Shown here piece after piece: positions 1 to 11,205 of a stretch of DNA of 64,000 nt. Source of the DNA: Strigops habroptila (lineage: Eukaryota; Chordata; Aves; Psittaciformes; Psittacidae); the NCBI RefSeq assembly GCF_004027225.2, contig NC_046358.1, positions 68,405,028-68,469,027 of the forward strand, given 5' to 3'. Each line of letters opens with the position of its first letter. Position 1 is the first letter of the stretch. The position numbers and the translations under genes are program-made. The notes beneath the pieces were generated by a model. That model worked only from the letters and a program-made list of their open reading frames with translations. It did no database searches and was not told the origin of the DNA.

Positions 1-638
1 AGACAAGTGAAAGACTTAACATGGAGCACCATCCAGTGGCATTCCATAAATCCAAAGATTTATATGGGATTTTTTCTCTCTTACCCCCCATTCTTCCACC
101 TGCCAAAACACGTGTGCTGTTTACAAGGAAGTTTGCCACTGGAGGTACTGGTCTTCTGACCTGTTACACTGGGTTCCAGCTGTACTGGCTGCTCGACTTC
201 TGACTTCAAAGGAACAAAGCCAGGAGTGTGCTTTGACCCCGTTCCTAGTGGAGGGCCCTAAACATGACAAACCCTTCCGAGAAGCAGGCATGCTTGTCAG
301 GTGTGAAGAGAAGACAGGTCCACCTCCTGAATACAGAGTAAGAACATGGCCCATGTAACTCCGTCACAGAATGTGAGTGAGAACAGGTCTGGTGTTTGTA
401 AAATCTTGTGTGGAAAGGAGATTTGATTTCTTTTCTGCTGCAAAACCAAGGAGGTATTAACACCTGCCATGGGCAGGTTCAGAAAAACACGAAAGGAGGT
501 TGTTCTTCACATTACAATTTGGTAAAGGACAGATTTTCCTGCCATAGGATGTCGTAGCCTACTAAAAGTTTTCATGGGTTCAAAGAGAAACTGGGCTATG
601 TCTATTGAGGACTATCAGTAGACTGTCATGATGGCCTT
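1..638. other. intergenic, nothing recognised
   Basis: I see no exon-like reading frame with splice signals, no recognised repeat and no RNA gene in this stretch. The short open frames are of the length expected by chance. Confidence 0.5.
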
Positions 639-1041
639 AGAATCATAAAATAGTTTAGGTTGGAAAAGACTTAAGTCCACCACTCAACCATGCCCCCAAG
701 CACCACATCTACACATCTTTTAACACCTCCAGGGATGGTGTTAAAAGCACCACCACTTCCCTGGGCAGCCTGTTCCAATGCTTGATCACCCTTTTGGGGA
801 AGAAATTGTTCCTAATATCCAGTCTAAACCTACCCTCGCACAACTTGAGGCTGTTTCCTCTTGTCCTATCACTTGTTCCTTGGGAGAAGAGACCAGCCAC
901 CTCCTGGCTCCGTTCTCCTTTCAGGTAGTTGTAGAGAGCAATAAGGTCCCCTCTGAGCCTTCTCGTCTCCAGACTAAACCCCCTGCCCCCAGTTCTCTCA
1001 GCTGTTCCCCATCACACTTGTGCTCCAGGCCTCTTCTGTAG
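639..1041 (-). mobile_element. CR1 LINE 3' fragment
   Basis: The plus strand begins with agaatcataaaatag, the reverse complement of the ATTCTATGATTCTA tail of CR1. It continues through the complement of the reverse-transcriptase C-terminal coding part ([17 protein letters not shown], then HWNRLPREV on the minus strand). The copy is truncated at its 5' end and has indels, so it is an old dead copy. Confidence 0.9.
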
Positions 1042-4000
1042 CACATTCTAGCTGCTAATCTGAAAACACTTTATGGAAGTGCCATCACTTTGATTCAGGA
1101 AATGGAAATATGGGCTAAAGATATGGCTTCGCAGAGACAAGTCAGATGTCTCAGCCTGCCTGACCCACAGGACCTATGGCTTTCAGCAGGTTGTACCGTT
1201 TAGTGACAACCTTTTAGTGCTCAGTCGCAGTCTAGCCTGCTGCGGAGAAAAGGACCTGTGGGAGAGGCCGTGCTTCCTTGGGCAGGGGGGATGGATACCA
1301 GGCTTGTTCCCACTCACTCTGATCACTGCTGTTAGCCTTAGAGCATGGTGTTTAAACTTTTCTCCTCTCTCAGCTGTAGCAAAGCCATACTTGGCTGGCT
1401 GGTCCCAAGGCCATGCACACCCTTATTCTCACATAATGGCTCTCATCTCTCCAAGGGTGGTCAGGTGAGTTCACTGAACTAACAGAAAAATAATGCTACT
1501 GTGAAAAATAAAAGATGTTTCCTGACATTTCTCTCCCTGAAGCAGCTCCCCACAGAGCTGTAAGCAGCAGGACCAGCCCCAGGACAGTGGTGGCAGGGTG
1601 CCGGGGGTCTGATCTCCTCTCAGTGGCTGCTGAGCAGTCAGCAGGACTAAGCCTTAAGGCCAAGCGTGGGCAAGAAGAGACATTTGAACATCTCATCTGG
1701 GAGCACAAGCAAAGGTGAGAACAGGTCAGAGCATGTGTCCGCTTCAGTTTCAGAGTGAACAGCACCACCGTGACCTTCTGGAGATCTTCTGTAGATGCTA
1801 GCTCAGCCCACTGTCACCACTGTAGTCCTGTGCAAGGTCTGGATGGGACCTCTTGGGACAGCACTGCTGCCTCCTGCAGGGTTTATCCTCCATCATCTGA
1901 CACAGGGGTGGTGGGAGATGGGATGGATGGCAGGTCAGCACCCTGAACATGCAAAGGTGATGTGGTTCCTCATGGTCCTGAAGCAAGGCTGCCCTGAAAG
2001 AGTTAAGAGGAGGGCTCCTCCCTCCTGGTACACAAGTCCCCTCCTGGGTGACCTTCCCGGCAGCCTTTGCTGGCTCTGCCCCAAACAAACAAAGAAGGTA
2101 GGAGCTTTTCAAACAGCAACCTCCCAAAAAGTTGGCTGTTGCAGAGCCCTGCTGTGCTGGGACCCTGGGCTGGCCTGGCCACGGCTGCGGGGAGCATGCA
2201 GCAGCGGCAGCAAGTTGGTGCCATCGCCTAGGAGGATCCCGGTACTGCCCTTTAGTCCCTGTAGGTGGATTTTTGCCTGTTTCCTTCTGTGCGTTAAGCT
2301 GGTTTGGGTGCTGTGAGCATGATGGAGAAGGACGAAGAGAAACTTCTGGCAGTGGTAGTTCAACGGGGTGTGAGCGATAGAGAGGGGCGGCCAGAGGCCA
2401 GTGTCACTGGGGTCCTGTGGCCCTTGGCAGGGTGCTGCTGGATGGAGATGACCACTGCTGCCCAGCACGCAGGCGACGCACTCGCGTGGGGATGCAGAGA
2501 TCTGGTTGCTGGAGGTTCAGTGGATGCTGAGGTTCAATGTCAGGGCTGGGAGTGGTGTGCCACATCTGAAATGCTGTCCCCAGCTGCTTCTTGAACCCAG
2601 CAGCCTGCCCAGCAATTTTCCAGCAGAGATGCAGACCATCTTTAGAAACTGCCCCTGTGTCAGTAGACTGCTGGGTGGTGGATTTAAGGCAGCAGACAAC
2701 CACAAAGCTGCTCCAGCCAAGACATTGTAGACGAGCAGGAGAGGAAAGAACAGAGCACCATGAGTGCTTTTGGATCTTGCCTCTGTGTTTTTCTGTCCCT
2801 TCCCTCCTGCACCTCCAGGCTGTTGATGAGAACAGTGCTATTTACTGCCACCTCTGCAGATGAACTGCTCCGCTTGTGGTGGTGGATGGTGGTTAGGACT
2901 AATTAGCTACTGTCTCTAAATACCACCTGAGGCTGAAAGTGTTTGTGCTATGTGCTGCACTGTCTTGCAACTGGGTGCTCCATTTCTCTTTCCCATTCAC
3001 TGCTTCTGGGTTTGGAGCCGCTGCGGCATGGTGGTGTGGCTGCAGGGAGCCGTCCTTGAGCCCCAGGAGGTCCAGGCAATTGGTGGGTTATTCTGACAAC
3101 AGCAGCACTAAACCACTGGTGATCACTTATAGTGGTGAGGTGCAAAGTGTCCTGTGCCAGGCATTGCTTCGTGCTTGTAAGGGTTGAATTGCAGCACTGT
3201 CTCAGCCCACAACCTCTTGATGCTGGTGTTTTCCCTGTGCTGTAAGAGCTTTGGTCATCTCCCTGTTCAGTCTGTTGCTCCCTCTGCAGCCGTATGAGAG
3301 TGGGGTTAGGTATGTGTCTGCCTTCAGAGCATATAGTCTGTGTGGCTTCATTAGAGGAGTTGCAGGATGTGGGATTTGTCTTCTGAAGACTTGGAAATGT
3401 TCCATCCTAATGTGTAGTAACAGCCCTGCATATCATTGCAGAGAGTTGAGATGAGCCTGAATTTCCAATGACTGCACTGTTGAATACCTGTATAGGTTTG
3501 GAACAGCAGAAAAAATAGATATCTGGGGTTCCTGTTTTCTGCAGAAGGAGGTAAATGTAGCAGTTTAGCTGAAACACTTGTAGGTGAATGAAATCTTCAG
3601 CAGCAGTCTGTGAACGTCTGGCCTGCCCTCTCTCGAGGTCTGAGCTGACCCTTGCAGTCTACACCAGCAGCTAGGCCGTGGACAAGCTCAACGCTTCAGG
3701 ACTATCTGCACCTGAATGTGCCTGTGCATACATTTGTATTTCATGTCTTTTAGCCAACGAACTATGTCAGGATGCACCTTCTCTCTGTTTTCCTGCAACA
3801 CTTAGAAAGCATGCCCTGACACTGCAGGAATATGCCTGCTCAATGTTAACCTTCCTCAAACATCCTGCTTTCACCACAAGGAACAAATACCATGCAGTGA
3901 TTTATTTGCTTCCGCTTCAGGCACGTGAAAGACACTAGAAAATCAAGGTGTATTTGTGGTTTAGCCTTTGCAACTCTGCTGGAAGGGCTGTATCTTTGGA

Positions 4001-6248
4001 GAGCAGACACTTAAGGCAGCATAACACTTTAAAGAAAGGCTAATGTTGACTATACAGGTAAAGGCAGGGCAGCGAGATACTGGCAGTTTTTGTTCTTGTC
4101 TGAATACTTAAGCTCAGCCTGATAAATATGTTGAGTCCCAGAGCAGAGATGGATTTCTGAACCTGGATGTGAAATCCAGCCTGTTCCTCTCCCCCAGGTT
4201 TGTGAAAGCCTCTTTTTCCTTCAAGCTGTGGTTCCACAGCCTTTCATATCAGGTTTGGACGCTCCAAATAATTTCTTAATACAAACCTGACCTTTACCAG
4301 GTACAGGCACAGAATCACAACCGTGCTGAATGTGCCAGCCCATGTGATATGGTGTTGATGTTGGCCTATGGTTTTGAGCCGTAGGAGAGCTGACCCAATG
4401 CAAAGCTTTTTTGCACAAATCTACCCATCAGCTTGATTTTATACAGTGTCACTGCTTCGTGCTGCGTGGCTTGGGACCTTCTGACCATCAGGCAGGATTT
4501 TCCTGTATGCCTGAAACTGCTCCTTTCCTTGCCTCAAACATGAGGAAACAGTACTACGTTTATACTGGTTTTACCCTGTGCCCTATAGAATCCTAATACT
4601 CTTGACATGTACATGCTGCTATTTATCCTATCAATCACCTTATCTTTATACCTTATTCCCCAGTTAGCACCAGGCTGTAGTGGCATTGTCTGGGTCAAAA
4701 CCAAGCTATGTGTAGCATCCCACTCACAGTTTGTTTTGCAACTCCCAGAACTGTTAATTAAGGAAACCTTGCAGGCACCCAACTTTCTTCAATTTGCACA
4801 TACTGCAAACCTTAAAATAGAATCTTAAAGTTTTGTATTTTCCATTTGAGGATCTGATTTTTAAAGTGCATCCTATCAGCAGGTAGCTCCTCCACTGCTC
4901 TGAAAGCAGAGCCTAAAGGAATTGGTCAGTTGTCAAAGGTGACAGAGCAAATCTAGGTCTGGGCTCTGAACAGCTCACTTCCAAATCCTGGGCAGTATAC
5001 AACTCCTTCTCTGCTGTTCTCATGGCTGAAGTACAAGTTCATGAAAAAGCTGCTTGTGTGGTTATCCCTGCAGAGGGGGAGCCGGCATGGTTCAGGTAAC
5101 AGCAGCACCATCTAAATTCAATTGGCACATCTCCTTTCAATAAAACCTGTGACAGAGCTGCTCCTTCACCGATTTTGTGAAGAATATCAGGGCTGTGTAA
5201 CATGGGCTACAGCAGTCCGTATGGCTGGTATACGTTGATGTTGTTAGATAAGGTTACTGCTTCCACAAGGCTTGACAGATCCCACAAAGCAGTGACACTG
5301 GGTAAAATTGCATCCTGGGGGAAACAGCCATTCTTCTCTGGCATGGATCTTCATGCTTTGGCAACAGTTCAGCATAGGACACCTAATACTGTTCACCCAA
5401 TCCTTCTCCAAGCTAAGTACCATTAAACCATATTGCTAGTTCTGACTACTTGTCTCCATGGACCTAAGACTTCCTAGCCTGTTTGTAGAGCAGAGATACT
5501 GTTATCTAGGTGAAGAGCCAAGAACTATCCATGTCCCTTCAAAGCTGAGCAGGGCAGGCTCTGAAACAGGACCCCGAGGGCAGGAAACCAAGTGGAGCAT
5601 TGCCATGTATCTCTGCAGAGCAAGAAGGAATCTGGTGTTCCCCCAGCAGACTAAACCCTTCCACAGCATCTTTGCCTTCTTTGCTCTACTTGAAATGTTT
5701 CTTGCTTTCTTGGTTGCAGGAAGCTGTTTTCCATATCTGAATCGAGTGTAAACCAGCACTGTCCTTCTGCTTCTGGAGGATGTTTTTAGTATTTTTTTCC
5801 TCCTCTGAGCTGCTGCAGAGTCAAAAAGGACTCACCCTGCCAGCTTCTGCAGTAGCTATTTAGAACACTGTGTGAAAGCAATAAACCAGATGAGAATGGA
5901 TCAGTGACCCTCCCCACCTGCTTGCAGCTGCTCCAGCTTCCCAAAGGCATGCTGGGAATCTGAGAGGGATGGCTAGAGAGAGGGGTGGGCAAGAAGGGCT
6001 CAAGGCACTGAGTTGCTACCAGCCACAAGGCCTGGAGAGAAGGGAAGTCTGGCAGATTGGGCTTGTGGCTCCTTTACAAGGTCCACGAGGATCAATCCAC
6101 TTTTGCTAACACATTCCCCATCTTTATTTTTGTGTGTTTTCATAGCCCTGTGCATCTGTTATGAATTGGTCAAACTGTTTCCTGCTCCATGCCCTTGTAC
6201 ACTGGCCTTGAACTGCACAAAGGCAGTTGAAGTTGGAAGGAAACTGAT
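1042..6248. other. intergenic, about 5.2 kb, no gene recognised
   Basis: Unique sequence of moderate GC. The longest open frame (1795-2316, plus strand) has no family-like motif, and I could not pair it with splice sites into a gene. No repeat family, RNA gene or simple repeat of note was found. Confidence 0.4.
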
Positions 6249-6531
6249 ATAGAATCCCAGACTGGTTTGAGTTGAAAGGGACCTTAAAGCTCATCCAGTT
6301 CCAACCCCCTGCCACAGGCAGGGACACCTTCCACTAGAGCAGGTTGCTCCAAGCCCCTGTGTCCAACCTGGCCTTGAACACTGCCAGGGATGGGGCAGCC
6401 ACAGCTTCTCTGGCCAACCTGTGCCTCAGCACTGTCACAGGGAAGAGCTTCTGCCTAAGAGCTCATCTCAATATCTCCCCTCTGGCAGGTTAAAGCCATT
6501 CCCCTTGTCCTGCCACTACAGGCCCTTGCAA
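6249..6531 (-). mobile_element. CR1 LINE 3' end
   Basis: The sequence from atagaatcccagactgg through the complement of the tail ORF ([11 protein letters not shown] type) to the Leu/Arg-rich segment is CR1 on the minus strand. It is near consensus and 5' truncated. Confidence 0.93.
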
Positions 6532-7605
6532 AAAGATAAAGGAAGATGATAGGAAATGGAAAAACCCTCCATCATAGTTGTATACACACATACATGTGTA
6601 TGTATACACCTACACAGGTATGTCCCCATGTAGATGTAAGTGTATAGACTCAAATAGACACAACTTCAAGCACTGCACATCCTGACCTGCCCCCCCTCCC
6701 CATAGTGCCTGCAGCAAGGGAAGGGGCTGGTCCTACCACGGTGCTTGGCTCTGGGGTGCGACCCAGAGGAGACACATGTGCAGGGACCACACCAGTAGCA
6801 CCATTCCCGCTACACCACACATGCATGCACCATGAGCGTGACACCTCCTGAGCCACCAGCCGGGGCTGTGCCCATGGGGAAGACAGGGACGCATGGCATG
6901 TACCATCATTACACTTAGAGTTGTGCCATCTTTACAACTGGTGTATAAGTGGTCGCTTTTGCTTCTCTCAAAGGTACAGGACAGTGTCCTCTTCAGACAT
7001 GAAGTGCAGGCTCTGCAGCCCGAGCAGTTCCCATGCAGGAGTTGTCACCGCGGGCCTCCCTGGTTCTGCTTGGTCCCCTTCCAGACCACCAAGGAGACGT
7101 GAGGCTCTAGCAGGAACCTGCGAGCCTCACGTGCTGAACCACTGCTTGCCAGGGCTCACACCGAGCTTCCCGGGATACTGAGCTGCTGCTCAGGAGCCTG
7201 GCCACTCCTCATTCCTCCCTGTGCTGCTGTCAGTGCAGAATCGATGTCCAGTTTGGGACACAGGGTAGAGCCAAGTCCATTACCATCCTCTGTGCCCTTA
7301 GCAGACAGGGGGACCAGGATGGACCCCCTGCTCCAAGGGGGATCTGTGTGAGGAAGGGACAAGGTTTGGGCTGTCCCTAGTAACTCTGGTGGGAAGAGCC
7401 GGCTCCTTCCTCCTCTCCAGCTGGGGACTGGGTCACTGCTGGAAGCTGGGAATGGCACTCTGTGGATCCACAGCCAGGGCCAGCAGTCTGTCAGCAGAGC
7501 ACTAGCAGGGTCTGAGCACCACCGTGGGGCTTGTTGCTGCCAGGGGGCTGCTGCCGTCCCCACAGCAGGGATGTAGGTGCCGGGCTAGGGCAGGTCCTGG
7601 GAGCA
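6532..7605. other. upstream region of the plus-strand HTH gene
   Basis: A degenerate TA/CA/TG dinucleotide stretch lies at about 6579-6615. GC content rises from about 7000 onward. Pyrimidine-rich tracts ending in CAG (at about 7510 and 7567) could be acceptors joining an upstream non-coding exon to the coding exon at 7606, but I could not fix such an exon. No TATA box was recognised. Confidence 0.35.
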
Positions 7606-9783
7606 ATGGGCCGGCTGGACGACCATGCTAAGAGGAGGATCGTGGAGCTGCGCAGGGCTGGGCTGAGCTTCCGCAAGATCAAGAAGGTGCTGGAGCTGGA
7701 CGACATCCGCGTGACGCCGCAGGCGGTGTACCTCTTCCTCAAGCGGAAAAGCGTGGAGCCGGGGTTGGCGGCAGCTGCTTGGGACAGGGACCAGCCCTGG
7801 CCCCCGCTGCGGGGACAAGAGCCTGAGCTGCCCAAGCTGACAGGTCCCTGGCCCCATGCAACGCCTGGCAGGGACCTGCTGGGCAGCCAGGGCCCCGCAG
7901 CCGGCCCCGATGCCGAGGAGGGCACCCAGAGTGTCAGCGCGGCCTCATTGTGCCAGGGCGGTGGGCAGCGCGGCGAGGCCCTCCCCATGGGGCTGCCCCC
8001 CAGGAACGGTAAGGCCTGGCTCCCCACAGGGGTCACTGCCATGGCACCCTCAGCAATGCTGGACCAGGGAGAGGGCTCCCGGCCCTGCGCTGGGTTGCCC
8101 CAGGGTCTCCTTTCGAGGTGTTTCTCTCACTGTCCCTTGCAGGCGATGGCAGCTCCACAGGTGCCCCCTTGGCTCCAGGGATCATGGCCAGCCCCCACCA
8201 GCCCCTACCCAGCCGAGGGCGGCTGGGCGCACCCCCTGCCAGGAACCCAGCCCTGATGGTGAAGAAGCAGCTCGTGGACAGGCCAATTCTCCTGCAGAGA
8301 AAGGTAGGCTGCTGGGCAGCACGGTGGGGATCATGATGCGCTGTCTGCATCTGTCTGCGCCGGGAGGGAGCTGCAGTGGTGCTGCCCACAGGACACCCTG
8401 CACATCCAGCACCCTACTGCATCCACACCATGCAGACAGATGGGGCAGTGTGCAGGGACAAAACGCTCCTAAAATACCCCCCAACCTCTGCTACCTGAAC
8501 TCTACAGCAATGCTCAACCTTGGCACTTCGGGAGCTTGTCTGGGAAGCCCCTCTGTTCTTTGGGGCTGTGAGGCATGCTGCCCACCCAGCTGCTGTTCTT
8601 GGGTGATGCTGGCCATGGATAGGCCAGTTTTTTGCTAGTATTGGCCTCCAACCTGCAGCTCACAAACCTCCTCTTTAAGGAGGTTTCAGTACCACCAGCT
8701 CAGGAGCTTCCCCACTCCACCACGAGGACACTAGCAGCTGAATGACTTGGTGCTGCAGGAGATGAAGGGCTGTGGCAGGCCACAATCTGGTGACACAGCC
8801 AGGACAGGCACCCCCAGGACACATCAAACTACTGTAATCCCCACTATGTACCCCCCTGCCTTGCGCTGCCATGAGACCCCTGGGCTGTAGCCATGCATGC
8901 ACTGTCTCACACATGATTGTCAAGAGCGCTTCCAGCTGCTTGAGAGGACACAGGTTGTTCAACACCCTTTCCAGGAGGAAAGCTCCCCTGGGTTTCAAAA
9001 CCACATGAGGTCCTCCTCAGGGAGCACAACAGCCCTTTGCTTCAGAGTGCAATACAAGACATAGAGGGGCTGGAAAGAAAACCACAGGATGTGTTATTTC
9101 TGTCCCTGCGGAGAGCAAATGTGTGCCCGGCATTGGCAAGGGAGCAGCATCCATCAGTGGATGGCTAAACACATGCTGCCAGCACACAGAGCATGTGGAG
9201 CTCCTGCAGAGCAGCAGCAGAGGAGCTGGGTGGGGATGAAGTGCAGCTCAAAGCGTGGTGGGGTCTAGAGGTCCCCAGTGAGGTGATGGCTTTCTCTCAT
9301 ACCTTGTAGTTAAGCGCAGAATGAATCTTTCTTCTGCCAAATGCTAGTGAAGGAGCAGCTGATAATGTTTCACCCTCCCTTCTCTCTGGCCTCCCATTAC
9401 TGCAGGTCAAAGATGCCAGCACTCAGACAGTCCCACCGAACCCCACGAGCCCTGGAAATCCAAGCCTTGCTTGGGGTGGTTCAGTACTTCCCCCTGCTCC
9501 CAGCTCCCATTCCATTGCCGAAAAGCTGGATGCTGTACAGACGGAGATCCAGAAGCTGAGCCAGGCCCTGCACATGATGCTGGAGAGGCAGAGCCAGCTG
9601 GAGCGGCAGCAGGAGCACCAACAGCGGCTGCAGCAGGAGGTGCTGGTGACACTGCAGCAGCTCAGCTCCACAGTGAGCCATGGCACTGTGCTGGCCAACC
9701 AGCCCTGCGTCCCCTTCAACAGCATGGCCGAGCCCTCGCCCACCATGCCAAGCTTCAGCCAGTTCAAGATGGAGCTCATCTGA
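7606..9783 (+). CDS. HTH and coiled-coil protein, 313 aa, three exons
   Basis: Exons are 7606-8008, 8143-8303 and 9406-9783. Splice sites are GT-AG with matching phases (1, then 0), and the sum is exactly 314 codons including TGA. The start ATG sits in a good context (gagcaATGG). Residues 1-48 form a basic helix-turn-helix: RRIVELRRAG, LSFRKIKKVLEL, then VTPQAVYLFLKRK. This resembles the first HTH of Tc1/mariner or paired-type transposases, so DNA binding is inferred. Residues 50-220 are Pro/Gly/Ser-rich and probably disordered. Residues 225-278 are a Gln/Leu/Glu-rich coiled coil (KLDAVQTEIQKLSQALHMML and onward), probably for oligomerisation. The protein ends FSQFKMELI. No DDE catalytic domain follows, so it is not an active transposase; a domesticated DNA-binding nuclear protein is possible. 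I do not recognise the gene. Confidence 0.8.
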
Positions 9784-11141
9784 GCTCATGTGGCACCAGC
9801 AACGCTCTAGCAGTGACACGCTGATGGCAGGATGAGGCTGTGGAGAAGAACCACCTCGTAGAGGCTGTGGCTTAAGGACTACGGGGCATCCAGCAGAGAA
9901 GGTCACAGGTGGCTCATGTCTTCAGCCCTGTTGACTGAAAGGGGCTGCCTGGCACAAGACGCAGGGCAGTAGAAAGCTGAGGCCCCACTTCTGTGCTGCC
10001 TAATGTGGCTGGTGCTGGTGCTTGCTGGTGGCCTATGGACTTCATGGACTTCAGCAGCACAGACAGGCTGCCCACAAGGGGAAGATGCAACCGAGAAAGA
10101 AACAGCAGGGAGGTGGGTCTCGAAGGAGGTGGGAGGCTTCCTCTCATGAGGGTCAGTGCCAGAATGATCAATCAGGGACGCTTTGTGCTCTCCCTCTGTG
10201 GGGCCTTGTTCAGTAAAAATGTACATACACCACCACAGTTCAGAAACAGTGTGGGATCTCTCTTCATTTTACCTACCCCTCACTCCAACAGCAAGCAGGC
10301 TGGATCTGTCTTGGGCACTGCCACCATGCGTGGAGCTGTGCAGTGTGCCCAAACCCATGAGGTGAGACCTACCACTCCACATGTGAAGGATGCTACCAGA
10401 GGCCTGGCATCAGCCACTGCACCATTAGGAATATATCACACTTGTGTAGGAAACAATCTTTTACTGAGCAGAGTCCACTTAGGTCACCCTCCTCACCCAA
10501 ATTCTCAGCAGATCTGGAATGTGGCACTGCTCCTGCCTACTGCCTGGCCAGGACACGGGCAGGACCATGTGAGTAAGGGTTGCACCCAGGCAGGAGCTGC
10601 GTATTCCTCTCTAACCCTTTTCCTGGGCAGGACATTCTCCTGGCTGTGGCCCCCAGCAGCATGGGCTCTCCCTGGTGCAGGCTGCCAGTGGTGCAGAGCT
10701 GCTCAAGCCAGGGGGAAACAATGCTGAGAACCCCTTTGCCTGGGCAAGACGGGTTCAAGGGAGCTGATGGACTTTCACTGCAGCAATGGGGTCCAGAGGG
10801 ACTGTAACTGGATTTGCCAGATGTGCAGGGGATGGCCTTGGTTCATCACCCAGCAGTGAATCTCGAGAGGAGGCAGAATGTGTCCTTCCTGTGCATCAGC
10901 CAAGCAGGCTTATTGCTTTCTGGTCACTGCACAAGCTTTGTATAGAAGTGCCCAGCCTGTTTCTTTGAACTCCTTGAGTCTGAGGTCAAAGTTTGTAAAA
11001 ATAATCCAAGTGTTTGTGCGCACACACAGAGCTGTACTCACACCCCATGCACCCCTCTGGGTGTTTCGCGGGCCCCTGCAGCAGCCCTGGTCACAGTGAC
11101 ACCCCCAGACACACGCCTGTCCCGGTGCTGCACTGGCAGCA
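9784..11141. other. convergent 3' regions of the HTH gene and the LTD gene
   Basis: The 1.36 kb between the two facing stop codons should hold both 3' untranslated regions. No canonical AATAAA was found in either direction. AGTAAA at about 10212 is a weak candidate poly(A) signal for the plus-strand gene. No repeat was recognised. Confidence 0.4.
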
Positions 11142-11205
11142 TTAGAATTCTGCTGCTATCTCCCCGCGGTCACTCATTTCGATGTTGGTGTAGTTTTGGG
11201 GGTGC
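11142..11205 (-). CDS. LTD gene exon 14: cytoplasmic tail and stop
   Basis: Acceptor CTGTTGCTTTTCAG; phase 2 in. It encodes [20 protein letters not shown] and a TAA stop. NYTNI is a candidate tyrosine motif. Confidence 0.75.

Noticed and set aside
1795-2316. 173-codon plus-strand frame
   Set aside because: It is overlapped by open frames on the other strand and shows no motif, splice signals or conservation clue.
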